Assembly: GCA_964235485.1 (NCBI GenBank)
Contig: CAXSAZ010000022.1
Span: forward strand, 1 to 64,000
Direction of reading: 5' to 3'
From: CAHJXG01 sp964235485
GTDB taxonomy: Bacteria; Pseudomonadota; Alphaproteobacteria; Acetobacterales; Acetobacteraceae
DNA length: 64,000 nucleotides
Below the pieces are notes generated by a model that saw only the letters and a program-made list of their open reading frames with translations, was not told the origin of the DNA and made no database searches. Positions 23,581 through 32,103 of this stretch are shown piece after piece (position 1 is the stretch's first letter; every line of letters starts with the position of its first letter). The position numbers were made by a program, and so were the translations under genes.

Positions 23581-24925
23581 GCTCGGGTACCCCCGCGTTC
23601 GGGTTGGCCGGGTCGAACTGCTTGCGCAGCCCGGCCCAGCAATCCTGGTAATCCTGCTGCAACTGCGGCGCCGTGGCCGCGAACTGTGTCACGCGCTGGC
23701 GGTGCCGGCTCTCGAACATGAAGGCCATGGTGCCGGCGAGCTTGTGCGGGCCAAGCTCCACGGTGCTGGCCCGCGCAAAGGCGTCCGCGTCGGGGCCGTG
23801 CGGCAGCATGGCGTTGTGCAGGGAGAAGCCGCCGGGCACGAAGCCATGGGGCTTCGCGTCATACTGGCCGTAGATCAGGCCCATGAACTCGCTCATGCAG
23901 TTCATGTGATACCAGGGCGGGCGGAAGGTGTTTTCCGCCACCATCCAGCGGTCGGGGAAGCAGACGAAATCGACGTTGGCGGTGCCGGGCGTCTCGGAGG
24001 GCGCGGTCAGCACGGTGAAGATGCTGGGGTCGGCGTGGTCGAACAGCAGCGGCCCCACGGGGGAGAAGCGGCGGAGGTCGTACTTGTACGGCGCGTAGTT
24101 GCCGTGCCAAGCCACGACATCGAGCGGGCTTTGGTTGATGTCGGCAGCCCACAACGCGCCGCCCTGCTTCACGAACAAGCGGGACGGGGTTTCGTGGTCC
24201 TCATAGGCCGCCACGGGGGTCATGAAGTCGCGCGGGTTGGCCAGGCAGTTGGCGCCGATGGGGCCGCGCTCCGGCAGGGTGAAGGCGCCGCCGTAGTTCT
24301 CGCACACGTAGCCGCGGGACGGGCCGCCGGGCAACTCCGCCCGGAACTTGACCCCGCGCGGGATCACGGCGATTTCGCCGGGTTCGAGGCCGATCACGCC
24401 GAACTCGGTGCACAAGCGCAGCCGGCCCTGCTCCGGCACGATCAGCAGCTCGCCGTCCGCGTTGTAGAAGTACTCGTCCTGCATGGAGCGGGTCGCGGCG
24501 TAGATGTGGGCGCCCATGCCGGCCTGGGCGTCCGCGTCCCCGGCGGTGGTGATCGTGCGGATGCCCTCGATGAACGAGGTCGGCTGATCCGGCAACGGCA
24601 GCGGGTCCCAGCGCATCGGGGCGGGCGGCATGGCGACCTCGGCGCAAGGCGCGGTATGCCACATCCCGGCGTCGGCCGGGCGGAACCGGCCCCAATGCCG
24701 CACGGTCGGGCGGATGCGATACAGCCAGGACCGCTCGTTGCTGGCGCGGGGCGCGGTGAAGGGGCTGCCGCTGAGCTGCTCGGCGTATAGGCCGTAGGGA
24801 CATCGCTGCGGCGAGTTGCGCCCGACCGGCAGCGCGCCGGGCAGCGCCTCGGTCTCGAAACCGTTGCCGAAGCCGGTCTGGTAGGCGTGGGTCAGCCCCG
24901 CCTCGGTGGTCCGCATCACGTTCAC
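23570..24925 (-). CDS. hmgA: Homogentisate 1,2-dioxygenase
   Basis: A 451-aa Fe(II) cupin dioxygenase opening the ring of homogentisate to maleylacetoacetate. The opening YQTGFGNGFETEALPGALP, the conserved NSPQRCPYGLYAEQLSGSPFTAPR, and the iron-site region with FRPPWYHMNCMSEFMGLIYG and HGFVPGGFSLHNAMLPHGPD are all present. GTG 24925 overlaps the previous stop by 4 nt (GTGA), fixing the start. It lies between the DUF2783 gene and fahA in a coupled operon. Confidence 0.96.
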   Translation of the reverse strand: MNVMRTTEAGLTHAYQTGFGNGFETEALPGALPVGRNSPQRCPYGLYAEQLSGSPFTAPRASNERSWLYRIRPTVRHWGRFRPADAGMWHTAPCAEVAMPPAPMRWDPLPLPDQPTSFIEGIRTITTAGDADAQAGMGAHIYAATRSMQDEYFYNADGELLIVPEQGRLRLCTEFGVIGLEPGEIAVIPRGVKFRAELPGGPSRGYVCENYGGAFTLPERGPIGANCLANPRDFMTPVAAYEDHETPSRLFVKQGGALWAADINQSPLDVVAWHGNYAPYKYDLRRFSPVGPLLFDHADPSIFTVLTAPSETPGTANVDFVCFPDRWMVAENTFRPPWYHMNCMSEFMGLIYGQYDAKPHGFVPGGFSLHNAMLPHGPDADAFARASTVELGPHKLAGTMAFMFESRHRQRVTQFAATAPQLQQDYQDCWAGLRKQFDPANPNAGVPEHGR

Positions 24926-25122
24926 GATCCTGCCTCCGCGGATTGGGCGACCTGGATGGCGTCGAGCACCACGCCGTCGTCGCCGATGTGGTTGGCCAGC
25001 AACAGCACCAAGGCCGCGTCCAGGCGGCGGGACGCGGCCGGGTCCAGCCCGTCATGCGCCGCCACCAGCGCCGCGAACACGCCATCGGGGTCGGCGAGCC
25101 GGGGCGTCATGTCGAGTGGCAT
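24922..25122 (-). CDS. DUF2783-like small protein
   Basis: A 66-aa soluble protein: LADPDGVFAALVAAHDGL, then a helix ALVLLLANHIGDDGVVLDAIQVAQ. Size and pattern match DUF2783 proteins, short helical proteins of unknown role often found next to FAD-dependent aromatic hydroxylases. It overlaps the hydroxylase gene by 1 nt (TGATG) and hmgA by 4 nt, so it is translationally tied to both. A role as an accessory subunit is a guess from position only. Confidence 0.65.
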   Translation of the reverse strand: MPLDMTPRLADPDGVFAALVAAHDGLDPAASRRLDAALVLLLANHIGDDGVVLDAIQVAQSAEAGS

Positions 25123-26738
25123 CAGGCGACCCGTTCCAGCACGGCCGAGGCGGCGGCGTGCCCCATGGCGTGGCGGGTGGCGGCGGACACGCGGTTTCGG
25201 TCAAAGCGGTGGAACAGCGCCGAAACGTGCCCATCCGGGCGCAGCAGCACGCAGGCGCCGGGCGACGCGCCGTAGCGCCGCGCTGCGAGGCCCCGCACAT
25301 CATGCAGCGCGTCCGGCGCAATGCGGACCGTTCGGAGGCCGGGGATGCCGGGCGTCGCCGGGCCGCCGAACGCCAGCAGCGTGAAGCCCGGCCCGGCGGC
25401 GTGACGCAGCAGCCAGTCCGGACGGCCCGCCAAGGACATGGGCGCGTCCACGGCCGGAGTGCCCGGCAGCAGGCAGCCCGGCCAATCGTCGCTGTCCCTC
25501 GCGTTCAAGGGGCTGTCCAGCAGGTGCGCGGGGCGGGACAAACGGCCTGAGTTGACCAGGGGCCGCGCGAACGGGTGCCGCGCCGCGAGCGTCAGCACCG
25601 CGTCGCGATAGGCGCGGGCGGCATCGGTCTTGGGCGTGATGAAGTCGGTGGCGCGGGTGCTGTGCCCGATGTTCTCGTCGGCAGCCGCGATGCGCTCGGC
25701 GTCGTAGCTGCCGATCAGCGCCGGGCCGGCGGTGCCATGGATCATCGCCGCGAGCTTCCAACCCAGGTTGTCCGCGTCCTGCACCCCGCCGTTGCCGCCG
25801 CGGGCGCCGAAGGGGCTGACCTGGTGGGCGCTGTCGCCCACGAACACCACGCGGCCATGCACGAACCGCTCCAGCCGGCGGCAGCGGAAAGTATAGACGC
25901 TGACCCATTCCAGCTCGAACGGCACGTCCGGTCCCAGCATGGCCTGCACCCGGGGGACCACACGCTCCGGCCGGCGCTCCTCCTCCGGGTCGGCGTCCCA
26001 GCCGAGTTGCAGGTCGATGCGCCACACGTTGTCCGGCTGCTTGTGCAGCAGGGCGGATTGGCGGCGGTGGAACGGCGGGTCGAACCAGAACCGCCGCTCG
26101 CTCGGGAACGGGGCCTGCATCACCACGTCGGCGATCAGGAAGCGGTCGCGGAAGGACTTGCCCACGAACGGCAGGCCGAGGCACTGCCGCACGGTGCTGC
26201 GCGCCCCGTCCGCGGCGAGCAGCCAATCTGCGGTCAGGGCATACGGCCCCGCCGGGGTGTCCACCGTGACCACGGTACCGTCCGCCCGGCTGTCCACCGC
26301 CGCCACCGCGTGCCGCCAACGCAGGTCCACGAGGCCGGTGGCCTGGCACGCCTCGACCAGCCATTCCTCCGCGTAGTACTGCTGCAGGTTGATGAAGGCC
26401 GGGTATTCGTGCCCGTCCTCCGGCAGCAGGTCGAAGTCGAACAACTGGCGCTCGCCGAAGAACACCCGGCCGGTGTTCCAGGTGACGCCTTTCTCCAGCA
26501 TCCGGGAGCCGAGACCCAGCCGACCGTAGATTTCCAGCGTGCGCTTGGCGAAGCAGATTGCCCGTGACCCGGTGCTCACGGTGTCGTCGTCGTCCAGCAC
26601 CACCACGGGCACGCCGCGCTGCGCCAGGTCCAGCGCCAGGGTCAGCCCGACCAACCCGCCGCCCGCCACCACCGCCGGGTGATGCGCCGTGCCCGAGGGA
26701 AGCGGCGCAGCGGCGTAGCGGGGGGCGGCCTGCGGCAT
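25122..26738 (-). CDS. FAD-dependent aromatic monooxygenase (PHBH/MhpA type)
   Basis: A 538-aa flavoprotein hydroxylase. Motifs: dinucleotide fold GGGLVGLTLALDLAQRG near the N-terminus, ADGARSTVR (DG motif), and the FAD ribityl motif GDSAHQVSPFGARGGNGGVQD near residue 305. The C-terminal extension is thioredoxin-like as in 3-hydroxyphenylpropionate and related hydroxylases. In this operon, with hmgA and fahA downstream, the simplest role is para-hydroxylation of a phenolic acid such as 3-hydroxyphenylacetate to homogentisate; this is inferred from context. ATG 26738 overlaps the previous stop by 1 nt. Confidence 0.85.
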   Translation of the reverse strand: MPQAAPRYAAAPLPSGTAHHPAVVAGGGLVGLTLALDLAQRGVPVVVLDDDDTVSTGSRAICFAKRTLEIYGRLGLGSRMLEKGVTWNTGRVFFGERQLFDFDLLPEDGHEYPAFINLQQYYAEEWLVEACQATGLVDLRWRHAVAAVDSRADGTVVTVDTPAGPYALTADWLLAADGARSTVRQCLGLPFVGKSFRDRFLIADVVMQAPFPSERRFWFDPPFHRRQSALLHKQPDNVWRIDLQLGWDADPEEERRPERVVPRVQAMLGPDVPFELEWVSVYTFRCRRLERFVHGRVVFVGDSAHQVSPFGARGGNGGVQDADNLGWKLAAMIHGTAGPALIGSYDAERIAAADENIGHSTRATDFITPKTDAARAYRDAVLTLAARHPFARPLVNSGRLSRPAHLLDSPLNARDSDDWPGCLLPGTPAVDAPMSLAGRPDWLLRHAAGPGFTLLAFGGPATPGIPGLRTVRIAPDALHDVRGLAARRYGASPGACVLLRPDGHVSALFHRFDRNRVSAATRHAMGHAAASAVLERVA

Positions 26739-27727
26739 CAGCGCGTCCCGGGCGCGCCGTCCGCCGGCAGGGCAGCCGCGCCCTGCTCCAGCGCCCGCCA
26801 CATCTCCACGTCGCGCTCGGCGGTCCAGATGCGCGGGTGGTCGAGGCCGCGCGCCTCGTCATGCGCGCGGGTCACATTGAAGGGCATACAGTGCTCGAAG
26901 ATCACCCAATGCCCGTATTTGGGCCGCATGGCCGCCATCGCCTGGTCATACACCTCCTTCAGCCCGGCGCCGCCGGCGGAGGCACGCTGCACGACGGCGA
27001 ACAGGTCGGCGGTGAAGGCGCGGGTGCCCTCGATGGCCTCCCGGCACTCGGCGGCGTTGCGCAAGGCCCGGCCGCGCCCGGGCACCAGCGCCTCCGCCCC
27101 CAGCGCCTCCACGGCGGCGAGCGTCGCGGGCCAGTCGGCGAAGTGCGCGTCGCCGCAATACGGGGTCGCGCCGAACTCCACCACGTCGCCGCTGAACAGC
27201 ACCCGCTCCTTCGGCAGCCAGACCACCGTGTCGCCGGCGGTGTGGCTGCGCCCGATGTGGATGACCTGCACCTCGCGGGCGCCGAGATGCAGCGTCATGC
27301 GCTTGTGGAAGGTGAGCGTCGGCCAGGTCAGCCCGGGGATGCTGTCCCGCCCGCGGAACAGCCGGGGAAAGCGGCCGATCTCGCTGTCGGCGTCCTGCTG
27401 CCCGCGCTCCGCGATCATGTCCCGGCACACGTCGGAGGCGATGATCTCCGCGCCCTTGTAGGCGCTGGCGCCCAGCACCCGCACGGCGTGGTAGTGGGAC
27501 AGGACGACGTGGCGGACCGGCTTGTCCGTCACGCCGCGGATGCGGGCGAGCACGTCCTGGGCCATGGAGGGCGTCGCCTGCGCGTCCACCACCAATACAC
27601 TGTTGTCGCCGACCACGACGCCGCTGTTCGGGTCGCCCTCCGCCGTGTAGCCGAACAAGCCCGGCGCCAGCTCGTCGAAGCTGACGGTCTTGTCCGCGAG
27701 GTCGTTGGTGCTGGCAAAGCCGGACAT
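26738..27727 (-). CDS. Divergent MBL-fold protein of the homogentisate operon
   Basis: A 329-aa metallo-beta-lactamase-fold protein, first gene of the operon. ATG 27727 follows a strong GGAGGG site. The usual HxHxDH metal motif reads HYHAVR, keeping the first two His but losing Asp and the last His. HTAGD and the SGD aspartate are present, but the late GHG motif reads GRG. It may bind one metal or none. Reaction unknown; esters, lactones or thioesters are typical substrates of the fold. It is separated from hydroxylase, DUF2783, hmgA and fahA only by short overlaps, so a role in the same aromatic pathway is likely. Confidence 0.8.
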   Translation of the reverse strand: MSGFASTNDLADKTVSFDELAPGLFGYTAEGDPNSGVVVGDNSVLVVDAQATPSMAQDVLARIRGVTDKPVRHVVLSHYHAVRVLGASAYKGAEIIASDVCRDMIAERGQQDADSEIGRFPRLFRGRDSIPGLTWPTLTFHKRMTLHLGAREVQVIHIGRSHTAGDTVVWLPKERVLFSGDVVEFGATPYCGDAHFADWPATLAAVEALGAEALVPGRGRALRNAAECREAIEGTRAFTADLFAVVQRASAGGAGLKEVYDQAMAAMRPKYGHWVIFEHCMPFNVTRAHDEARGLDHPRIWTAERDVEMWRALEQGAAALPADGAPGTR

Positions 27728-27887
27728 TTTGCGCCCTCCGTGGCCTGGCCGCACGGTAGGCCAGGGAGGGGCCGGATTCAACTCACGGGTCTGCGCTGCC
27801 TGGGGACGGCTGGCCGGGGGCGCGGAGCCAACCAACCATCTGGCCGTTCGCAACCGTCGCCTCCACGCCTTCTGGTGGCAGCAGGAT

Positions 27888-28265
27888 CTATTGAAGACGG
27901 ATTTCTGCCTGGATCGCGTCGGCAGTCACGCGCAAAGCGCCCTGCCTCGTTGTCCAGACCGGGGCTTCATCCCGCGCCACCAGACCGGCACTTTCCAGAA
28001 CCGTCACGTCCTCATGCACCCGGCGATACTGCCGCCCCAACGCCCGCGCCAGCGCGCTGATCGAGGGTTCAGGGTGCGCGTGCAGGTGCCGCAACAGGCG
28101 GTAGCGTTCCCCGGTCATGATCGAGGCCAAGCCCTCCCAGCTTTGGAAAGACAGCACCCGCTCATGCACCGCCTCGCCACGCTCCGCTCGCTCGACGGCA
28201 TCAAGGAACGCGGCGGCGTCATCCTCCGCCGTGCCGCCCACGACGATTTTCATGTCCTCGCTCAT
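27888..28265 (-). CDS. TumA-type antitoxin (HVO_A0114-like winged helix DNA-binding protein)
   Basis: A 125-aa protein. The C-terminal half is a winged helix (SISALARALGRQYRRVHEDVTVLESAGLVARDE), preceded by an N-terminal linker with FQSWEGLASIMTGERYRLLRHL. This fits the HVO_A0114 family antitoxins paired with TumE toxins. ATG 28265 overlaps the toxin stop by 4 nt, so the toxin gene comes first, the less common order. It probably binds the inverted repeat upstream of the toxin gene to control its own operon. Family naming is by recognition, not by search. Confidence 0.75.
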   Translation of the reverse strand: MSEDMKIVVGGTAEDDAAAFLDAVERAERGEAVHERVLSFQSWEGLASIMTGERYRLLRHLHAHPEPSISALARALGRQYRRVHEDVTVLESAGLVARDEAPVWTTRQGALRVTADAIQAEIRLQ

Positions 28266-28555
28266 AGCTTGCTCCCTCGCAGTTGGCGCACGTCCGCCAG
28301 GAAATCCGCCAGCATCTGACGGAAGGACGTGAACGCATAAGCTTCCTCGCGGGTGCCATAGTGCCGATGGTCGCCTTTGCCCGCCTCGTTGTCGTAGCCA
28401 ACCAGCCGCTGCCCGCCGTTGCCGTAGAAAAGTGAGTACTTGAACAGATGCACCGATCCCGGAACGGCGGCGGGCACCTGCCAAAGCTTCAATTCCAAGA
28501 CCGCCCCATCATCGTAGCGGCGCTTGCGATGAAGGATCAGCGTGGCCTTCGGCAT
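28262..28555 (-). CDS. TumE-family toxin (DUF6516-like)
   Basis: A 97-aa protein with the TumE pattern: basic strand MPKATLILHRKRRYDDGAVLELKLW, then HLFKYSLFYGNGGQRLVGYDNEAGKGDHRH and a Phe-rich helical end. Members are proposed type II toxins partnered with winged-helix antitoxins; the exact target is not known. No clear ribosome-binding site precedes ATG 28555, so the message may be leaderless or weakly translated. The gene pair stands between the MBL/hmg operon and a glycosyltransferase. Confidence 0.75.
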   Translation of the reverse strand: MPKATLILHRKRRYDDGAVLELKLWQVPAAVPGSVHLFKYSLFYGNGGQRLVGYDNEAGKGDHRHYGTREEAYAFTSFRQMLADFLADVRQLRGSKL

Positions 28556-28580
28556 AGGACGTATGGTGACACAGACGTTC

Positions 28581-28599
28581 TATGTCGTCAATTGACATA
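28581..28599. promoter_or_regulatory. Inverted repeat, probable operator of the TumE/TumA operon
   Basis: TATGTC (28581-28586) and GACATA (28594-28599) form a perfect inverted repeat with a 7-nt centre; the 10-bp palindrome GTCAATTGAC (28587-28596) overlaps it. It sits 26 nt upstream of the toxin start in an A/T-rich patch that also holds TTGACG on the minus strand, so it could overlap a promoter. Confidence 0.45.
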
Positions 28600-28613
28600 A
28601 ACTTTTGGCGCGC

Positions 28614-29504
28614 TCAGGCCCGCCGCGGCTGCTGCCCGTCCCAGAAATCCCGGAGATAGGTGTCGGGCACCGCGTCGTTCTCGGCCAGCAGCGCCTCATG
28701 CCGCCCTTCCTCGAAGACCTTCAACCAAACCTGTTGGCTCGCATTCCCACCACGGGCGACCCGCCGCAGGAAGTCCGCTTCGGACTTGAACTGGAAGTGC
28801 GCCACGTAGGCGGTCGCCAGCGCATGGTCCTGGAAGCCGGGGCGGCCCACGAGTGCGAGCGCCCGCTCCGGCCACTTGTCCGTGTAGTGCAGGAGCGGCA
28901 CGCCGAGCACGTCGCAGACGCGGAGGCCAGGGAGGCAGTAGTCGTCCCAGAAATGCCAGAACGCAGGTGCGCCCGCATCGAACCTGGGCCGTACCTTCTG
29001 CGGATCGGCGAAGCTTGCCCGGACGAAGTTCTTGGTATGGCAGTTCACCCGGCAGTTCCGGCGGGTCAGGCCCATCAGGACGCTGCCGGGCTGGCGCGTC
29101 CGACGCCCGCCTGCTCCGTAGAAAACCCAATTGAAGTAAACTGCGTCGAAGCGCGCCTCCAGGGGCGCCATGAAGCGGGGCAGATCGTTGTGCCCCTTGA
29201 TGACCAAGAACTCGTCGATGTCGAGGAAGCAGAGCCATTCGGTTTCGAAGCGGCGTTCCGATAAGAAGTGGAGATACATGTGCACCTGGCGGCCTTTGCT
29301 GGGGTGCCAGTGCCAATACGTGACGAACGGGCGGGGACCGTCCAGGTGCGGGCCAATGGCCTCCTTGAGCGTGCTGGCATCGTCGTCGTTCGAGTAAAGG
29401 TAAACGTGGTCGATGCCGATGACGCGGTGGTAGTCCAGCCATTCCAGAATATCGTTCTCTTCCCAGCGCGCGCAGGCGACCAGCGAGAATTTGTGCTTCG
29501 GCAT
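28614..29504 (-). CDS. GT2/GT92-like glycosyltransferase
   Basis: A 296-aa cytoplasmic protein. Opening FSLVACARWEENDILEWLDYHRVIGIDHVYLYSNDDD is the nucleotide-sugar binding strand of this family (here split for readability: CARWEENDILEWLDYHR then YLYSNDDD). The metal-binding DxD motif is in WLCFLDIDEFLV near residue 105. The C-terminal part keeps the typical SEADFLRRV segment. It probably adds a sugar to a surface glycan; acceptor unknown. ATG 29504 is chosen because the fold starts within ten residues of it. Confidence 0.8.
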   Translation of the reverse strand: MPKHKFSLVACARWEENDILEWLDYHRVIGIDHVYLYSNDDDASTLKEAIGPHLDGPRPFVTYWHWHPSKGRQVHMYLHFLSERRFETEWLCFLDIDEFLVIKGHNDLPRFMAPLEARFDAVYFNWVFYGAGGRRTRQPGSVLMGLTRRNCRVNCHTKNFVRASFADPQKVRPRFDAGAPAFWHFWDDYCLPGLRVCDVLGVPLLHYTDKWPERALALVGRPGFQDHALATAYVAHFQFKSEADFLRRVARGGNASQQVWLKVFEEGRHEALLAENDAVPDTYLRDFWDGQQPRRA

Positions 29505-29704
29505 CAAGCAATCCCTGGGAGTCCTCCCCGCCGACCCCGGGCGGACATTTCGGATCAACACTTGATTCGCCGGCGTCGTCAAGCAGGGTTGACGCCACGG
29601 GAAGGCGGCGACCCTGGGCCGCAACGCTCGTGACACCGCGGCCCGACCCGGCCATCCTGGGCCATCGCCGCACCCAGACGGCTTCTTCGGTCAGGAAACG
29701 CCCC

Positions 29705-31348
29705 ATGCTCGGTTTGATGCAATCGCAGCCGCTGCTGATCTCCTCCATCATCACCCACGCCGCCCGCCACCACGGAGAGGCGGAAGTCGTGTCCCGTACA
29801 ACCGAGGGCGCGATCCACCGCACCACCTATGCCGGGATTGAGCGGCGCGCCCGCACCCTGGCCCGTGCGCTGCTGCGGCTCGGCGTGCGGCCGGCGGACC
29901 GGGTGGCCACGCTCGCCTGGAATGGGCACCGGCACTTGGAGCTTTACTACGCGGTGTCGGGCATGGGGTCGGTCATCCACACGGTGAACCCGCGCCTGTC
30001 GCCCGACGACATCGCCTTTGTGCTGAACGACGCCGCGAGCGGCCTCGTGTTCGCCGATACCAGCTTCGTCCCGCTGCTCGCCGCGGTGGCGCCGCTCGTC
30101 CCCGGTGTGTGCGCCTTTGTCTTGCTCGCGGACCCGGCGGACATGCCGGAGGTGGCGCTGGCGCCGGGCCAGCAACTGCTGTGCTACGAGACGCTGCTGG
30201 CCGACGCCGACGACGACTTCGCCTGGCCGCTGCTCGACGAGGCGGAGGCGAGCGCGCTGTGCTACACCTCCGGCACCACGGGGCGGCCCAAGGGCGTGCT
30301 TTACAGCCATCGCAGCACCCTGATCCACGCCTACGCGGTCAACCTGCCGGACGTGTTCGGATTGCGCAGCATCGACCGCGTGCTGCCGGTGGTGCCGATG
30401 TTCCACGTCAACGCCTGGGGCATCCCCTATGCCGCGCCGATGGTGGGCGCGAGCCTCGTCATGCCCGGGCGCCACCTGGACGGCGCCAGCCTGGAGGCGC
30501 TGATGAACGGGGAGCGGGTCACGATGTCGGCCGGGGTGCCGACGGTGTGGATGGGGCTGCTGCAGCACCTGCGCGCGGCCGGGGGGCGGCTCGACAGCCT
30601 GCAGCGCCTGGTGTGCGGCGGGTCGGCCTGCCCGCCCATGCTGATCGACACCTTTGCGCGGGACTACGGGGTGAAGGTGGACCACGCCTGGGGGATGACG
30701 GAATGCAGCCCGCTCGGCACCTACAACAGCCCGAAGCCCAGCACCGCCGCCCTGGCGCCGGAGGAGGCCCAGGCCCTGCAGTACAAGCAGGGCCGCGCCG
30801 TGCCCGGCCTCGACTTCAAGATCGTGGACGACGCGGGCACGGAGCTGCCCTGGGACGGCGCGACCTTCGGCAACCTCCTGGTGCGCGGCCCCTGGGTGAC
30901 GCGGCGCTACCTCAACGCGGACGCCGACGCCGCCGACGCGGAGGGTTGGTTCGCCACGGGGGACGTGGCCACCATCGACCGGCACGGCCTGATGGAGATC
31001 ACCGACCGCACCAAGGACATCGTGAAGTCCGGCGGCGAGTGGATCAGCTCCATCCAGCTTGAGAACATCGCGGTGGACCACCCCGACGTGGCCGAGGCCG
31101 CCATTGTCGGCGCGCGCCACCCGAAGTGGGACGAGCGCCCGCTCTTGATCGTCGTGCCCAAGCCCGGGCGCAGCATCGACGGGGCGGCGCTGCTCGCCTT
31201 CTACGCGGGCAAGGTCGCCAAGTGGTGGACGCCGGACGAGGTAGTGGTGGTCGAGCAGTTGCCGCACACCGCGACGGGCAAGCTGAACAAGCTGGCGCTG
31301 CGCCAGCAGTTCCGCGATTACAAGCTGGCGTCGACAGCAGCGGATTAG
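29705..31348 (+). CDS. AMP-dependent acyl-CoA ligase (fatty acid/3-(methylthio)propionyl-CoA ligase type)
   Basis: A 547-aa ANL superfamily enzyme activating a carboxylic acid to its CoA thioester. Motifs: P-loop YTSGTTGRPKGVLYSH near residue 182, WGMTECSPLGT near 330, hinge TGDVATIDRHG, DRTKDIVKSGGEW and the C-terminal catalytic Lys in HTATGKLNKLALR. The closest familiar relatives are long-chain fatty acid and DmdB-type ligases; the substrate is not fixed. ATG 29705 follows AGGA. The gene is divergent from the glycosyltransferase and converges with the transglycosylase, overlapping its end by 4 nt. Confidence 0.87.
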   Translation: MLGLMQSQPLLISSIITHAARHHGEAEVVSRTTEGAIHRTTYAGIERRARTLARALLRLGVRPADRVATLAWNGHRHLELYYAVSGMGSVIHTVNPRLSPDDIAFVLNDAASGLVFADTSFVPLLAAVAPLVPGVCAFVLLADPADMPEVALAPGQQLLCYETLLADADDDFAWPLLDEAEASALCYTSGTTGRPKGVLYSHRSTLIHAYAVNLPDVFGLRSIDRVLPVVPMFHVNAWGIPYAAPMVGASLVMPGRHLDGASLEALMNGERVTMSAGVPTVWMGLLQHLRAAGGRLDSLQRLVCGGSACPPMLIDTFARDYGVKVDHAWGMTECSPLGTYNSPKPSTAALAPEEAQALQYKQGRAVPGLDFKIVDDAGTELPWDGATFGNLLVRGPWVTRRYLNADADAADAEGWFATGDVATIDRHGLMEITDRTKDIVKSGGEWISSIQLENIAVDHPDVAEAAIVGARHPKWDERPLLIVVPKPGRSIDGAALLAFYAGKVAKWWTPDEVVVVEQLPHTATGKLNKLALRQQFRDYKLASTAAD

Positions 31349-32037
31349 CGGCGCAGCGGCGGGAGCTGCACCAAAACGCGGCCCGGCGCCGGGGCGAAGG
31401 CGCCGAAGGAGAACTCGACCGGCGGCAGCGCGGCGTAGGTGCTGCCGGGCGGCGGCCACACGCCGTAGGGGCTGGCCGGCGCCGCGGGCGCGCCCTTGGC
31501 ACCCATCGGCGTCATCACCCGGCCGAACACCCGGCGCTGATAGTCCTCCCCGCGGTCGGCGTTGGCGGAATGGTAGTTCGCCGTCGCCAGGCTCCAATCG
31601 TTGGTTTGCCGGTAAAGCGCCGACAGGAAGCGCGCGGCGTAGCGGGCGTTGGCCGCCGGGTCGAACGCTTCGTCCAGGCTGGAAAAGGCCGTGGGATGGT
31701 GCAGGAGGTTGACCTGCATACAGCCCACGTCGATGGAACGGACGCCGCGGGCCTGCCAAACGCGCACGGCCTCGACCGCCTGATCCTTGCTGTCGAAAAA
31801 GAAGCCCGCGCCCTCCACGTTGATCGTCCAGGGCCAGGCGCGCACCTGCTTGGTTGCGGGGTCCAGCCGGCCGCTTTCCACGCGGGAGATCGCGGGCATC
31901 AGCTTGTCCGGGATGCGCGGCGCCTTTTGCGCGGCGGCGATGGCGACCTCGCAGGCGGCATAAGGGGCGTCCGGCTCGGCCCGGGCGGGGGCGGCGGCCA
32001 GGGTAATCGCCAAGGCGGCAACGGCTTTCCCGATCAT
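31345..32037 (-). CDS. Periplasmic lytic transglycosylase-like protein (SLT domain)
   Basis: A 230-aa exported protein with signal peptide MIGKAVAALAITLAAAPARA. The SLT domain has the catalytic Glu in the SRVESG motif (LMPAISRVESGRLD), the VGCMQVNLLHHP segment and a final ANYHSAN Tyr/His block. It cleaves peptidoglycan glycan strands to 1,6-anhydro products in the family. A Pro-rich C-terminus follows. ATG 32037 is chosen for the signal peptide. Confidence 0.85.
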   Translation of the reverse strand: MIGKAVAALAITLAAAPARAEPDAPYAACEVAIAAAQKAPRIPDKLMPAISRVESGRLDPATKQVRAWPWTINVEGAGFFFDSKDQAVEAVRVWQARGVRSIDVGCMQVNLLHHPTAFSSLDEAFDPAANARYAARFLSALYRQTNDWSLATANYHSANADRGEDYQRRVFGRVMTPMGAKGAPAAPASPYGVWPPPGSTYAALPPVEFSFGAFAPAPGRVLVQLPPLRR

Positions 32038-32103
32038 TCGATGCGATGCAGTTCCAAAATGCCGGGCCACCGCTTACAGCATCGGCGGGCGGGACGCCAC
32101 CGT

